Origin: Leptolyngbya sp. NIES-2104
Lineage (GTDB): Bacteria; Cyanobacteriota; Cyanobacteriia; Leptolyngbyales; Leptolyngbyaceae
DNA length: 64,000 nucleotides
Reading direction: 5' to 3'
Assembly (NCBI RefSeq): GCF_001485215.1
Contig: NZ_BBWW01000001.1
Coordinates: 2,790,001 to 2,854,000, forward strand
Part shown: one piece after another, positions 26,744 to 34,377 of the stretch
Position numbering within the stretch: position 1 is the stretch's first letter
How the letters are laid out: every line of letters begins with the position of its first letter
Position numbers and translations under genes: made by a program
Notes under the pieces: generated by a model
Databases searched by the model: none
The model's input: the letters and a program-made list of their open reading frames with translations, nothing else
Told to the model about the DNA's origin: nothing

Positions 26744-27517
26744 TCACATCCGAGGGCGGGGAACTGAAGCCATCCGAGACACCGGAGCGGTCGCAGGTTT
26801 CCTCATATGCCCATTTTGAGCAGGCATTGCCACATTCAAAATCTCAAGATTTAGTCGATACCCAACATTCCGCACCGTCTGAATCAAATTCGGCTGACGC
26901 GGATCAATTTCGACCTTTTTCCGCAGCGACAAGACATGAGTGTCAACCGTCCGAGGATTGTCAATTTCATCGGGCCAAGCGCGTTCTAACAACTCCGATC
27001 GACTTAACGCTGATCCGCCCGCCTGCGCTAACACATACAGCAAGCTAAATTCCTGCGGCGTTAGCTCGATCAATTCCCCCTTAAATCTCACGCGACGATG
27101 CACGAGGTCAATTTTCAGATCGCCAAAATCGAGATTGATCGGAGGAGCGGCGACCCGTTGCCGTCGCATCAGAGCTTCCACTCGTGCGAGGAATTCCTGC
27201 ATTCCGAACGGCTTGGTTAAATAATCATCCGCGCCCGATCGCAGTCCTTCGACAATATCCGATTCCGCCGTCCGCGCTGACAGCATGAGAATCAAACACT
27301 GCTGCTGTTGGAGCCAGCGACAAAACTCCAACCCGTCGCCTGATGGCATTTCAGAATCGAGAATCACGAGATTGGGTTGCCGCAGCAAAAACCCTTCTCT
27401 AGCTTGATGTAAGTCGGCTGACTGGTGCACTTGGTAGCCCGCCTGCTGGAGATGCCATCCAAGCAGCGATCGCAGGTGCGGATTTCCTTCAACGATTTGT
27501 ATGTGAATGGCTCCCAC
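26744..27517 (-). CDS. OmpR-type response regulator
   Basis: A DNA-binding response regulator, about 257 residues. The receiver domain (1-115) has the phospho-acceptor Asp54 (LVILDSEMPSGDG), the Thr/Ser switch (LMLSAR) and Lys of YLTKPFG, but the usual acidic pair before the first helix is replaced by IVEGNPHL, with one Glu only. The winged-helix domain (about 130-225) has LTPQEFSLLYVLAQAGGSAL and RTVDTHVLSLRKKVE. A Pro/Arg-rich tail of about 25 residues follows. I chose the GTG at 27517, which gives the clean start MGAIHIQIVEGNPHLRS; a TTG six codons upstream is also in frame. No kinase gene is adjacent. A repeated motif upstream may be its own binding sites. Confidence 0.9.
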   Translation of the reverse strand: MGAIHIQIVEGNPHLRSLLGWHLQQAGYQVHQSADLHQAREGFLLRQPNLVILDSEMPSGDGLEFCRWLQQQQCLILMLSARTAESDIVEGLRSGADDYLTKPFGMQEFLARVEALMRRQRVAAPPINLDFGDLKIDLVHRRVRFKGELIELTPQEFSLLYVLAQAGGSALSRSELLERAWPDEIDNPRTVDTHVLSLRKKVEIDPRQPNLIQTVRNVGYRLNLEILNVAMPAQNGHMRKPATAPVSRMASVPRPRM

Positions 27518-27571
27518 GGGGGCTATTATCCTCAAAATGCTTGAGATAAGGGTATCAAAGCTTTATCCCTT

Positions 27572-27666
27572 CGATTTGTAACGGGTGCTACCCAGCCTCT
27601 CTCGGTTTGTACGACGAACCATTGCTGTGTATTCCGATTTGTAGAATTTCGATACAAACCGAGAGA
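27572..27666. promoter_or_regulatory. Four-copy CGRTTTGTA array in divergent promoter
   Basis: CGATTTGTA at 27572-27580, CGGTTTGTA at 27603-27611, CGATTTGTA at 27635-27643 and the inverted TACAAACCG at 27653-27661. Direct copies are 31 and 32 bases apart, close to three helical turns. Copies 2 and 4 belong to a perfect 14-bp inverted repeat (27598-27611 / 27653-27666). The array lies between the response-regulator gene and the DUF6761 gene. Confidence 0.6.
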
Positions 27667-27745
27667 CATCAAGCTGAAATGTTAAGCTTAGGTAATACCA
27701 AAGTGAGTCAGATGTCAAACGGCATCCTTTCATGTCGATCGCACT

Positions 27746-27988
27746 ATGCTTCAAGATTCTTTGACGATCCGCTACTACCAACGCCTCTCCGACAACCTTG
27801 TCGAACTCTGGAACCGTGGCTATCGCTTTGATGATATGCGGCTCTATTTAGACGGGTATTTGTCTGCCCTCAGACACGCGAGCGTGTTGGAACCCTACCA
27901 AATCAACCGTCTTGAGGAGGAAATCACGCGCTACATTTATGATCCGTCAAATTTTGACAGTGTGATGCCGGAACCTGATTACCGATAA
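27746..27988 (+). CDS. DUF6761 family protein
   Basis: An 80-residue soluble protein, starting MLQDSLTIRYYQRLSDNLVE and containing WNRGYRFDDMRLYLDGYLSA, then a helix and the C-terminal RYIYDPSNFD. I recognise the pattern of the cyanobacterial DUF6761 family; function unknown. It is divergent from the response regulator and shares the repeated-motif region with it. A terminator follows. Confidence 0.8.
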   Translation: MLQDSLTIRYYQRLSDNLVELWNRGYRFDDMRLYLDGYLSALRHASVLEPYQINRLEEEITRYIYDPSNFDSVMPEPDYR

Positions 27989-27995
27989 AGAATCA

Positions 27996-28019
27996 AAGGG
28001 GCGCTTGTGTGTGCCCCTT
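27996..28019. terminator. Bidirectional terminator
   Basis: AAGGGGC, ten bases, GCCCCTT between two convergent genes, followed on the plus strand by a CTTCTTCG tract and on the minus strand by TTTGATTCTTT. Confidence 0.7.
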
Positions 28020-28031
28020 CTTCGTTGAGAT

Positions 28032-28352
28032 CTAGGAAGCGAGGGCAACTTCTACGAGTTGTTGCAGTTCGCCCTTCTGGTACATCTCGATCATGATGTC
28101 CGAACCGCCGATAAATTCCCCGTTGATATAGACCTGGGGAATGGTGGGCCAGTTCGAGAATTCTTTGATGCCTTGGCGGATGTCGGGATTTTCCAGCACG
28201 TCTACGGTTTCGTAAGGGACACCGAGCGTGTTGAGAATTTGTACAACATTGTTAGAAAATCCGCACATGGGCATAAGCTTGTTGCCCTTCATGAACACCA
28301 TGATTTTGTTGCTATCAACCAGGCTTTTGATTCGTTCTTGAGCGTCTGACAT
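28032..28352 (-). CDS. grxD: Monothiol glutaredoxin, Grx4 family
   Basis: A 106-residue CGFS-type glutaredoxin that binds a bridging [2Fe-2S] cluster with glutathione and delivers or senses clusters. The CGFS motif is at residues 30-33 (MPMCGFSNNVVQIL); the GSH-site WPTIPQVYINGEFIGGSDIM is also present. It lies just downstream of a BolA gene on the same strand (23-base gap), and Grx4 and BolA form a well-known Fe-S heterodimer. Confidence 0.96.
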   Translation of the reverse strand: MSDAQERIKSLVDSNKIMVFMKGNKLMPMCGFSNNVVQILNTLGVPYETVDVLENPDIRQGIKEFSNWPTIPQVYINGEFIGGSDIMIEMYQKGELQQLVEVALAS

Positions 28353-28375
28353 AGGAGTTTAAGAGGGGGTAAACG

Positions 28376-28621
28376 TTAGTTTTTGGTTGCCCATTCTTCG
28401 GGCGTGAACGTGTTGAGAGAAAGCGCATGAATCGCCTCAGATGCCATCGCTTGCTTGACCGCACCGTAGACAAGTTGGTGCTGTTGAACGCGCCGTTTTC
28501 CAGCAAATTCAGAAGAGATTACCGTCACTTCAAAATGCTCACCATCCGGGCTAACGACCGCGACCTGGGCATCCGGCAATCCTGTTTTGATCATTGCCTC
28601 AACTTGATCCGGGCTAATCAT
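28376..28621 (-). CDS. bolA: BolA family protein
   Basis: An 81-residue BolA protein: helix 1 [20 protein letters not shown], the strand [20 protein letters not shown] with the conserved cluster-ligand His region, the VYGAVKQA helix and the [13 protein letters not shown]-terminus. BolA pairs with CGFS glutaredoxins to hold a [2Fe-2S] cluster. First gene of a bolA-grxD operon. Confidence 0.95.
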   Translation of the reverse strand: MISPDQVEAMIKTGLPDAQVAVVSPDGEHFEVTVISSEFAGKRRVQQHQLVYGAVKQAMASEAIHALSLNTFTPEEWATKN

Positions 28622-28687
28622 TCTTTCTCCTCATGATCGATTCGCGACTGTTACTTCTCTAGTCTAACGGGTGATGTTAGAGAATTT

Positions 28688-30184
28688 TTATCGCGATCGT
28701 CGCCATTGTTGGATCGCTTTTTGTGCTTCAGCGTAGATTTCCGGGCGATCTTTGGGAACGAGTTGTGCGGCTGCGATCGCTTGTTGAAATTGTTTCTGGG
28801 CGGCTCGTTGTCGAGCGATGTCAAGAATGTTCCGACTCCAGCGCTCGATGTCTTGTTGTGCCTGAGCGTAAAGGGGATCGCTTGGCGGAACTTCACGGGC
28901 ACGATTGATCGCTTTACTCGCATCAGAAGCAAGGGTCGGTTTGATGAGCGATCGCGCTTCATTCAGAATTTGGGCAGAAGATGCTGCTGTTGGACTGGGA
29001 GAAGTGACGACTGTTGGAGCGGGTTCTGTTTTTGCAGCCTGCTGCTGTCCGCCCATGAACGCTGACCAGTTGCGGAATAAGACACCGAGCAATAATACGA
29101 GCAGAATTGCGCTGCCTCCGAATAGAAGCCGTTCCCAAAACATTTGATCCTGACCTTCGGGTTCAGGTGGAATTGGAGAAGGATCATCGATCGGGTCAGA
29201 AAGGGTGAGATCCGGCACTGGATCGGAAATTGTTAGATCAGGTACCGGGTCTGGATCATTGATTTCTACAGGTTCAAGTCTGAATTGATCTGGAATTTCC
29301 TCTTGAGAGATTTCCGCAGTCGCGCCCATGATCGTCGGTTGAGCGGAGAAATCCCCAAACGGAGAATCGCTCTCAGCAGTGAGATAAAGATCATCTTCGA
29401 TCGCGAATGGATTCGATTCCGCCGCTGTCCAAGAATCGGTTTCTGCCCAGTTCACAGGCATGATCACTTGATAAAGCTGATCGGGATCAGAGACGACGAG
29501 AACCGGATCTTGAGTCGGTCGATCGCTGTGATCACACAATTCTGGTAAGCGCAGTTTGAGGAAATCTTCTAGAGCGGACAGCGTTGAACATTGATGCGAT
29601 CGCAATCCTTCTAATAATGCCTGTGTAAATAATCCGTGATTATATGCGGGTGCTTCATGAGAAAACTGCTCTGGACGACAAGACAGCGTGGTTGGAATGC
29701 CATATTCACGAGACAAAGCTGCTGTCTGAGTGCCAATTTTCTCATTAGAAACTGACGAAGAGCGATTGAAATCGAGCAGGACAAAAATCTTTTGAGTCGG
29801 AAGCGATCGCAAAGCTTGAAACAGCGATCGAACAGAGAATCCCGTTTCTTTGATGCGATTGGGATCGCCATCGATCGGTAATAAATAATCTTCACCATCT
29901 ACACAAATTCCGTACCCGCTGAAGTAGCACCATAAGCCATCTTCGGGCTGGAGTTTTTCTTTGAGAATTTTTGTCCAATACTGCAAATTTTCATGGTTCG
30001 GGTCGGTCGAACATCCGAATAATTCCGGAGAAGTATCGGTAAGCAGTAAGCAATGTTCTGGTAAAAACCCCGCATCGCTCACCAGACTTTCACAGAGAGA
30101 TTGGGCATCTGGCTGGGCAAAATGAAGAGGTTGAAGGAACTGATAGTGATTGATTCCGACTGCGATCGCCCAATAATTGCTCAT
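28688..30184 (-). CDS. Caspase-fold protein lacking catalytic dyad (pseudo-orthocaspase)
   Basis: A 498-residue protein with an N-terminal caspase p20-like domain (about 1-245), a proline/acidic linker with a PDLTISDPVPDLTLSDP repeat, one membrane helix (about 353-370, LLFGGSAILLVLLLGVLF) and a C-terminal helical region (about 395-498). In active orthocaspases the dyad His is in YFSGHG and the Cys in DxCRS; here these read YFSGYG (Tyr91) and LLDFNRS (Asn140), so the dyad is Tyr/Asn and protease activity is not expected. I chose the ATG at 30184: a GAGGTG ribosome site lies six bases upstream. The membrane helix suggests a scaffold or receptor role. Confidence 0.9.
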   Translation of the reverse strand: MSNYWAIAVGINHYQFLQPLHFAQPDAQSLCESLVSDAGFLPEHCLLLTDTSPELFGCSTDPNHENLQYWTKILKEKLQPEDGLWCYFSGYGICVDGEDYLLPIDGDPNRIKETGFSVRSLFQALRSLPTQKIFVLLDFNRSSSVSNEKIGTQTAALSREYGIPTTLSCRPEQFSHEAPAYNHGLFTQALLEGLRSHQCSTLSALEDFLKLRLPELCDHSDRPTQDPVLVVSDPDQLYQVIMPVNWAETDSWTAAESNPFAIEDDLYLTAESDSPFGDFSAQPTIMGATAEISQEEIPDQFRLEPVEINDPDPVPDLTISDPVPDLTLSDPIDDPSPIPPEPEGQDQMFWERLLFGGSAILLVLLLGVLFRNWSAFMGGQQQAAKTEPAPTVVTSPSPTAASSAQILNEARSLIKPTLASDASKAINRAREVPPSDPLYAQAQQDIERWSRNILDIARQRAAQKQFQQAIAAAQLVPKDRPEIYAEAQKAIQQWRRSR

Positions 30185-30274
30185 CCCAACACCTCGACTG
30201 TTTAGAAAGGTTCGCGCAAACACATCATAGAAAAAAACTGCTTTTTTGCAACAAAAACCTATTCCTTAACTAAC

Positions 30275-30700
30275 ATGATTCACAACTTTTCCCGTGTTGT
30301 TCGTTTTTTGACATCTGCTATGAATTTTCGTTCTTCGTTGGTTCTGAGTTTTCTCAGTCTTGGATGTGGTGCAACGGTTTGGGGAATCGATGCAATCGTG
30401 GCTCCGGTCGCGGTTCAAGCGTATACGGCTCGTGTTGAAGTGATCCTCGATCGAGCGGCGAATGAATCGTATGAAGGAATGGTGCGACGAGCGGAATTAG
30501 TCGCACGAACGGCGGCGCAACGGGGATTCGATCGCGATTTGTTAGCGAATGAAGTGTCGATTGTGGTGGTGGGGCGAAATGGTGGAATGGCGGCTCCGGT
30601 GGTCACGCTGTGGGTGACGCGATCGCAGTGGCAGCAACGCCCAGAAGCGCGACGATGGGCGACGTATTATCGGAATTCGTCGAGATTATTGGGATTTTAA
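30275..30700 (+). CDS. Secreted hypothetical protein
   Basis: A 141-residue protein with a signal peptide or anchor (about 19-48, SLVLSFLSLGCGATVWGIDA) and a basic, Arg-rich mature part (GMVRRAELVARTAAQRGFDR, VTLWVTRSQWQQRP) ending WATYYRNSSRLLGF. I recall similar cyanobacterial periplasmic proteins without function. The real start may be the internal ATG at residue 16. Divergent from the pseudo-orthocaspase gene. Confidence 0.75.
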   Translation: MIHNFSRVVRFLTSAMNFRSSLVLSFLSLGCGATVWGIDAIVAPVAVQAYTARVEVILDRAANESYEGMVRRAELVARTAAQRGFDRDLLANEVSIVVVGRNGGMAAPVVTLWVTRSQWQQRPEARRWATYYRNSSRLLGF

Positions 30701-30747
30701 CGATTAACAAGATTTCGCCCCGGATCAGAATCTAGGGCGATTTTTGA

Positions 30748-32004
30748 TTAATGTGCGTACATTTGATCCAACCGCAGAAACGTCTGTAACAAAACATTCG
30801 TTCCTTGAGCGCATTCTTCAGGCGAGGTGTATTCCTCTTCAGAATGACTAATTCCCGCCTGACTCGGAATAAAGATCATTCCCATATCCGTCACCCGTCC
30901 AATTTCTTGAGCATCATGCCCCGCTCGACTCGGAAGCTGCATACTCGGTAGTTTCAAATCGTGGCAAACTTGCTCGATCGCATTCATAATTCCCGGTGCT
31001 GCCAAGGTCGGAAGAATGTGCAACGTTTGACGCATCTCGATTTCGGTTCCGGTCGATTCGGCGATCGTAGAAATCTCCGCTTTCAACCGCTCAACTAATT
31101 CTTCTAAATGCGACTGCGACAAATCCCGTAAATCGATTCGCAAATCTACTTCACCCGGTACTGTATTCGTCGCATTTGGGGAAACCGTCAAATATCCCAC
31201 AGTTGCGACCTGATCGCCCGGTGTTTCTACTGCGATTCGATTCACCGCTAAAACAATTTGTGCGCCTGCAACCAACGCATCCTTTCTCATGTTCATCGGA
31301 GTCGTTCCCGCGTGATTCGGGCGACCTTTAATCTTGAGCGCGAATCGGTACTGTCCGACCACACCGCTCACAACCCCGATCGGCAATTTTGCATCCTCTA
31401 ACACGCCGCCTTGCTCAACGTGTAATTCAACAAACGCAGCGATATCACTCCGTTTTGCCGTCGCAATCTTTGACCAGTCGCCGCCGACCTTCGTTAAACA
31501 ATCCTGGATCGGTGTGCCATCCAAACGGACGTAATAAGCGGGATCTTCGTGGACTTCGCCCGCGATCGCTTTACTGCCAATCACCGATCGTTCTTCGTCG
31601 CTGAACACGATGACCTCGATCGGATGATCCAACCGAACGTCATTTTCCCGCAGCGTCCGCACCACTTCAATCCCAGCCAACACACCCAAACAGCCATCAA
31701 ACGCGCCAGCCACCGGAACCGTATCAATATGCGATCCCGTCGCCAACACAGGAGCATTCGGAAACTTGCCTTCATAGCGTCCGATCACGTTGCCAGCCGC
31801 ATCGATTCGAGTCGTCATGCCAGCGTCTTCCATCCAAGCTTGAACTTGGTTTCTCGCGCTCAAATCCGCATCGGTGAACGCAATCCGGCAGACTCCACCG
31901 TTTTCGAGTTTCCCGATCGCGGCGAGATCAGCAATACTTTGATTTAAGCGATCGCAATTAATCGTCAAACGTGCGGTAGATAAAGATACGGGGGTCATTG
32001 TCAT
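30748..32004 (-). CDS. M20-family amidohydrolase, allantoate amidohydrolase type
   Basis: A 418-residue dinuclear metal amidohydrolase of the hydantoinase/carbamoylase (AllC) family. Metal ligands are visible: GSHIDTV (about residues 91-97), GAFDGCLG (about 103-110), FSDEERS (about 137-143), ELHVEQG and the C-terminal RAGHDAQ. In this cluster the expected reaction is allantoate (or ureidoglycine/ureidoglycolate) to ureidoglycolate with release of ammonia and CO2. The family usually reads EEGxRF at the third site; DEERSVIG is a variant, so a carbamoylase is possible. Its ATG overlaps the uraD stop (ATGA), last of a three-gene operon. Confidence 0.88.
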   Translation of the reverse strand: MTMTPVSLSTARLTINCDRLNQSIADLAAIGKLENGGVCRIAFTDADLSARNQVQAWMEDAGMTTRIDAAGNVIGRYEGKFPNAPVLATGSHIDTVPVAGAFDGCLGVLAGIEVVRTLRENDVRLDHPIEVIVFSDEERSVIGSKAIAGEVHEDPAYYVRLDGTPIQDCLTKVGGDWSKIATAKRSDIAAFVELHVEQGGVLEDAKLPIGVVSGVVGQYRFALKIKGRPNHAGTTPMNMRKDALVAGAQIVLAVNRIAVETPGDQVATVGYLTVSPNATNTVPGEVDLRIDLRDLSQSHLEELVERLKAEISTIAESTGTEIEMRQTLHILPTLAAPGIMNAIEQVCHDLKLPSMQLPSRAGHDAQEIGRVTDMGMIFIPSQAGISHSEEEYTSPEECAQGTNVLLQTFLRLDQMYAH

Positions 32005-32501
32005 ACGGTTACCTGTTGTAGAAGTCGAAAGTAAGCTATCTGGGAAATTTCTGCGATCGCTTGTCGCATTTCGTCGGGTTGGGAATGCTGGAGACGGGTT
32101 TCAAATGCTTCGAGAATGCTGGTTTTCGTGTGATTTTTCACGGCAATAATGAACGGAAACCCAAACTGAGATTTGTACTGCTCATTTAAACGGTGAAAGC
32201 GATCGTATTCTTCAGCAGTTAATCGATCGAGTCCCGCTCCAGCTTGCTCCTGAGTGGATGCTTCCGCCATTTTTGCTTTGCTGCCTAAATCAGGATGGGC
32301 ACAAATCAGGGCAAATTGCTGCTCATCGCTCATCGCGTTCACAACTGTCAGCATTTTCTGATGCAAATCGTCCACATCCGTAAACGGGCGTTGCTCCCAC
32401 GCTTGAGATGCGATCGTGGGAGTTTGTTCAAAAATCTCGCCTAACGCTTCGGTAAAGGCGGATTGTTCCATCTGATTGAGGTCAAAGAGCGAATACGGCA
32501 T
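32001..32501 (-). CDS. uraD: OHCU decarboxylase
   Basis: UraD decarboxylates 2-oxo-4-hydroxy-4-carboxy-5-ureidoimidazoline to S-allantoin, the third step of urate breakdown. The 166-residue protein has the family signature HPDLGSKAKMAEASTQEQAG with catalytic His69, then Glu/Gln of STQEQAGAGLD, and FGFPFIIAVKN in the C-terminal half. It overlaps hpxO by one base (TGATG) and the amidohydrolase by four, so it is the middle gene of hpxO-uraD-amidohydrolase. Confidence 0.94.
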   Translation of the reverse strand: MPYSLFDLNQMEQSAFTEALGEIFEQTPTIASQAWEQRPFTDVDDLHQKMLTVVNAMSDEQQFALICAHPDLGSKAKMAEASTQEQAGAGLDRLTAEEYDRFHRLNEQYKSQFGFPFIIAVKNHTKTSILEAFETRLQHSQPDEMRQAIAEISQIAYFRLLQQVTV

Positions 32502-33661
32502 CAGTGTAAAGGTCCTGTCAGAATCGTTTTCGCGATCGCGCTTGTTACCGCCGTTGGGGATTCCGTCCGCAGTTGGTCATACCATTGCGCGGTGAGTTCC
32601 GGATCTTTGCCGTGAATCATTTCGGCGCGACTGCGGGCTTTTTCCACGATCGAACTGGTGCGATCTTTTCGAGCCTTTTCGTATCGCTTCAGAGCATCCT
32701 CAACGCTGATATTTGTTGTAACTAAGAAATGATTCAGCATATAGACATCTTCGAGCGCCTGACAGCCTCCTTGACCCAAATCCGGGCAAGTCGCGTGAGC
32801 GGCATCACCGAGGAGCGCAACTCGACCACGAACCATACGATCGACGGGTCCCACATCGGAAATTTCCAGACGATTTGTTTTTTCGGGATCAATCCGCTGA
32901 ATCAAGGTCTGAACAGGTTCCGCCCATCCTTTGAAATGTTCTACCAGTTCCGATCGAATTAATTCTGGTGGCGCACTCGTTCCCAGCGGCAAAGGCACAT
33001 CGAAGAAGAAATACAGCCGATTTCCGCCGACTGGCATCATCGAAGCCCGTTGATGATTCCCCACATAAATCGTCCAAGTATTCGGAGGCGTAATCGCTTC
33101 ATCCGCTTCGACCAATCCATTCCAGTTCACGTAATCGCGATATGTCGGTTGCACTTCACGTTCGAGAACATACTCGCGTAAGGTTGATCGCACTCCATCA
33201 GCCGCAATCACTAGATCCCCAGTCGCCTGATGTCCGTTCTCAAAGGTTGCCGTCACTCGATCGCCGTGTTCTTCCACACTGATGCAGCGATATCCCAAAT
33301 TCACTTCTCCAGGAAACGCCTCTAACAGCATCGCTTGTAAATCTGCGCGTGCTACCGGATAAGGACGCTGCCCAACTTCCTCGATCAAGGGTTGAAGGTG
33401 AATCTGATTCATCACTTCGCCATGAATGCCGAGGTACTGCATGTGATTCATCTGACCGCCGATCGCAGCAATTTTTTCTCCTAAACCAAAGCGATTCATC
33501 ACCTTGACCCCATTCGACCAGAGCGAAATCCCTGCACCACGGGGGCGAAGTTCTTGAGTGCGTTCGTAGACTTCGACTTCATAGCCCGATTGAGAAAGCG
33601 CGATCGCAGCGGTCAAGCCTCCAATCCCCGCACCGATCACCACAACCTTTAAGCGATACAT
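32501..33661 (-). CDS. hpxO: FAD-dependent urate hydroxylase
   Basis: HpxO is a flavin monooxygenase that oxidises urate to 5-hydroxyisourate with NADH and O2. The 386-residue protein has the Rossmann motif VVIGAGIGGLTAAIALSQSG (about 7-26), the family DG motif (GDLVIAADGVRSTL) and the second FAD motif ALLGDAAHATCPDLGQGGCQ. Related salicylate-type hydroxylases share the fold; the adjacent uraD and xdhAB genes support urate as substrate. First gene of the minus-strand arm; a CTGTATACAG palindrome lies 83 bases upstream. Confidence 0.92.
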   Translation of the reverse strand: MYRLKVVVIGAGIGGLTAAIALSQSGYEVEVYERTQELRPRGAGISLWSNGVKVMNRFGLGEKIAAIGGQMNHMQYLGIHGEVMNQIHLQPLIEEVGQRPYPVARADLQAMLLEAFPGEVNLGYRCISVEEHGDRVTATFENGHQATGDLVIAADGVRSTLREYVLEREVQPTYRDYVNWNGLVEADEAITPPNTWTIYVGNHQRASMMPVGGNRLYFFFDVPLPLGTSAPPELIRSELVEHFKGWAEPVQTLIQRIDPEKTNRLEISDVGPVDRMVRGRVALLGDAAHATCPDLGQGGCQALEDVYMLNHFLVTTNISVEDALKRYEKARKDRTSSIVEKARSRAEMIHGKDPELTAQWYDQLRTESPTAVTSAIAKTILTGPLH

Positions 33662-33743
33662 AACCCATTCCCCCTAGAATCTGACCGGACATTCAAGTAT
33701 TGCTGTTGCGGTTCGATCTTGATTGTCACAGAATTTAAGAATA

Positions 33744-33753
33744 CTGTATACAG
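33744..33753. promoter_or_regulatory. CTGTATACAG palindrome between divergent purine arms
   Basis: A 10-bp perfect palindrome in the 283-base divergent promoter region. The TGTATACA core is the type of site used by GntR/FadR-family regulators, which often control purine and organic-acid genes. No regulator gene is in the window. Confidence 0.4.
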
Positions 33754-33944
33754 ATAGATCTAGCAGTCAGCATTGAGAGAGATTGATACTGTGATTGATG
33801 CGATCGCACCCTGACAAAAATCCGACGCTGCGACCCAATCCATACGACACAAGGCTGTCAGAATGGAAAGTTGCCCGAATGGAGCGATTCGATCGGATCG
33901 TCTCTCTCAAAGTTCTATAACATTACAGAAGGAGCATTGGTATC

Positions 33945-34358
33945 GTGACGAGCAAAGTGACCCCCGGAAATCGGCGTGTATTTATTTGTGGTTCTGCTCT
34001 ACGTGGACAGCCCGACCACCAAAATCTACAAGGAGCGCAATTTGTTCGGACGGCTGCAACTCAACCCCGCTACCGCTTGCACGTTGCGGGTGAAGATTGG
34101 CATCCAGCCATTTACGAAACGGAATCCAGTGGCATTTCGATCCCTGGCGAGGTGTACGAAATGACACAAGAACAGTTTGACTATCTCGCTGCAAATGAGC
34201 CGCCAAATATGTATCCGGTTGAAGTGCATTTAGATAATGACGAGACTGCAACGGCGTTCCTGTATCCCAAAGCACTGATCGATGAGTACAATTTGCCCGA
34301 CATTTCTAATACTTATGGTGGTTGGGCAGCGTACAAGGCGAGAACTGCCACAGTTTAA
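33945..34358 (+). CDS. AtzF-C/gamma-glutamylcyclotransferase-like protein
   Basis: A 137-residue stand-alone protein of the gamma-glutamylcyclotransferase fold, close to the C-terminal domain of allophanate hydrolase (AtzF). Visible markers: RRVFICGSALRGQPDHQNLQ near the N-terminus, RLHVAGEDWHPAIYE, and the GEVYEMTQEQFDYLAANEPP segment with the conserved Glu. The frame starts at a GTG with an AAGGAG site ten bases upstream. It heads the plus-strand arm with xdhA and xdhB, so a role in processing ureido or allophanate-type intermediates is likely but not defined. Confidence 0.85.
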   Translation: MTSKVTPGNRRVFICGSALRGQPDHQNLQGAQFVRTAATQPRYRLHVAGEDWHPAIYETESSGISIPGEVYEMTQEQFDYLAANEPPNMYPVEVHLDNDETATAFLYPKALIDEYNLPDISNTYGGWAAYKARTATV

Positions 34359-34377
34359 ATTTCTTTTTTAACTCCTC

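Noticed and set aside
27607-27831. 74-codon plus-strand frame
   Set aside because: Overlaps the regulatory array and the DUF6761 gene in another frame.
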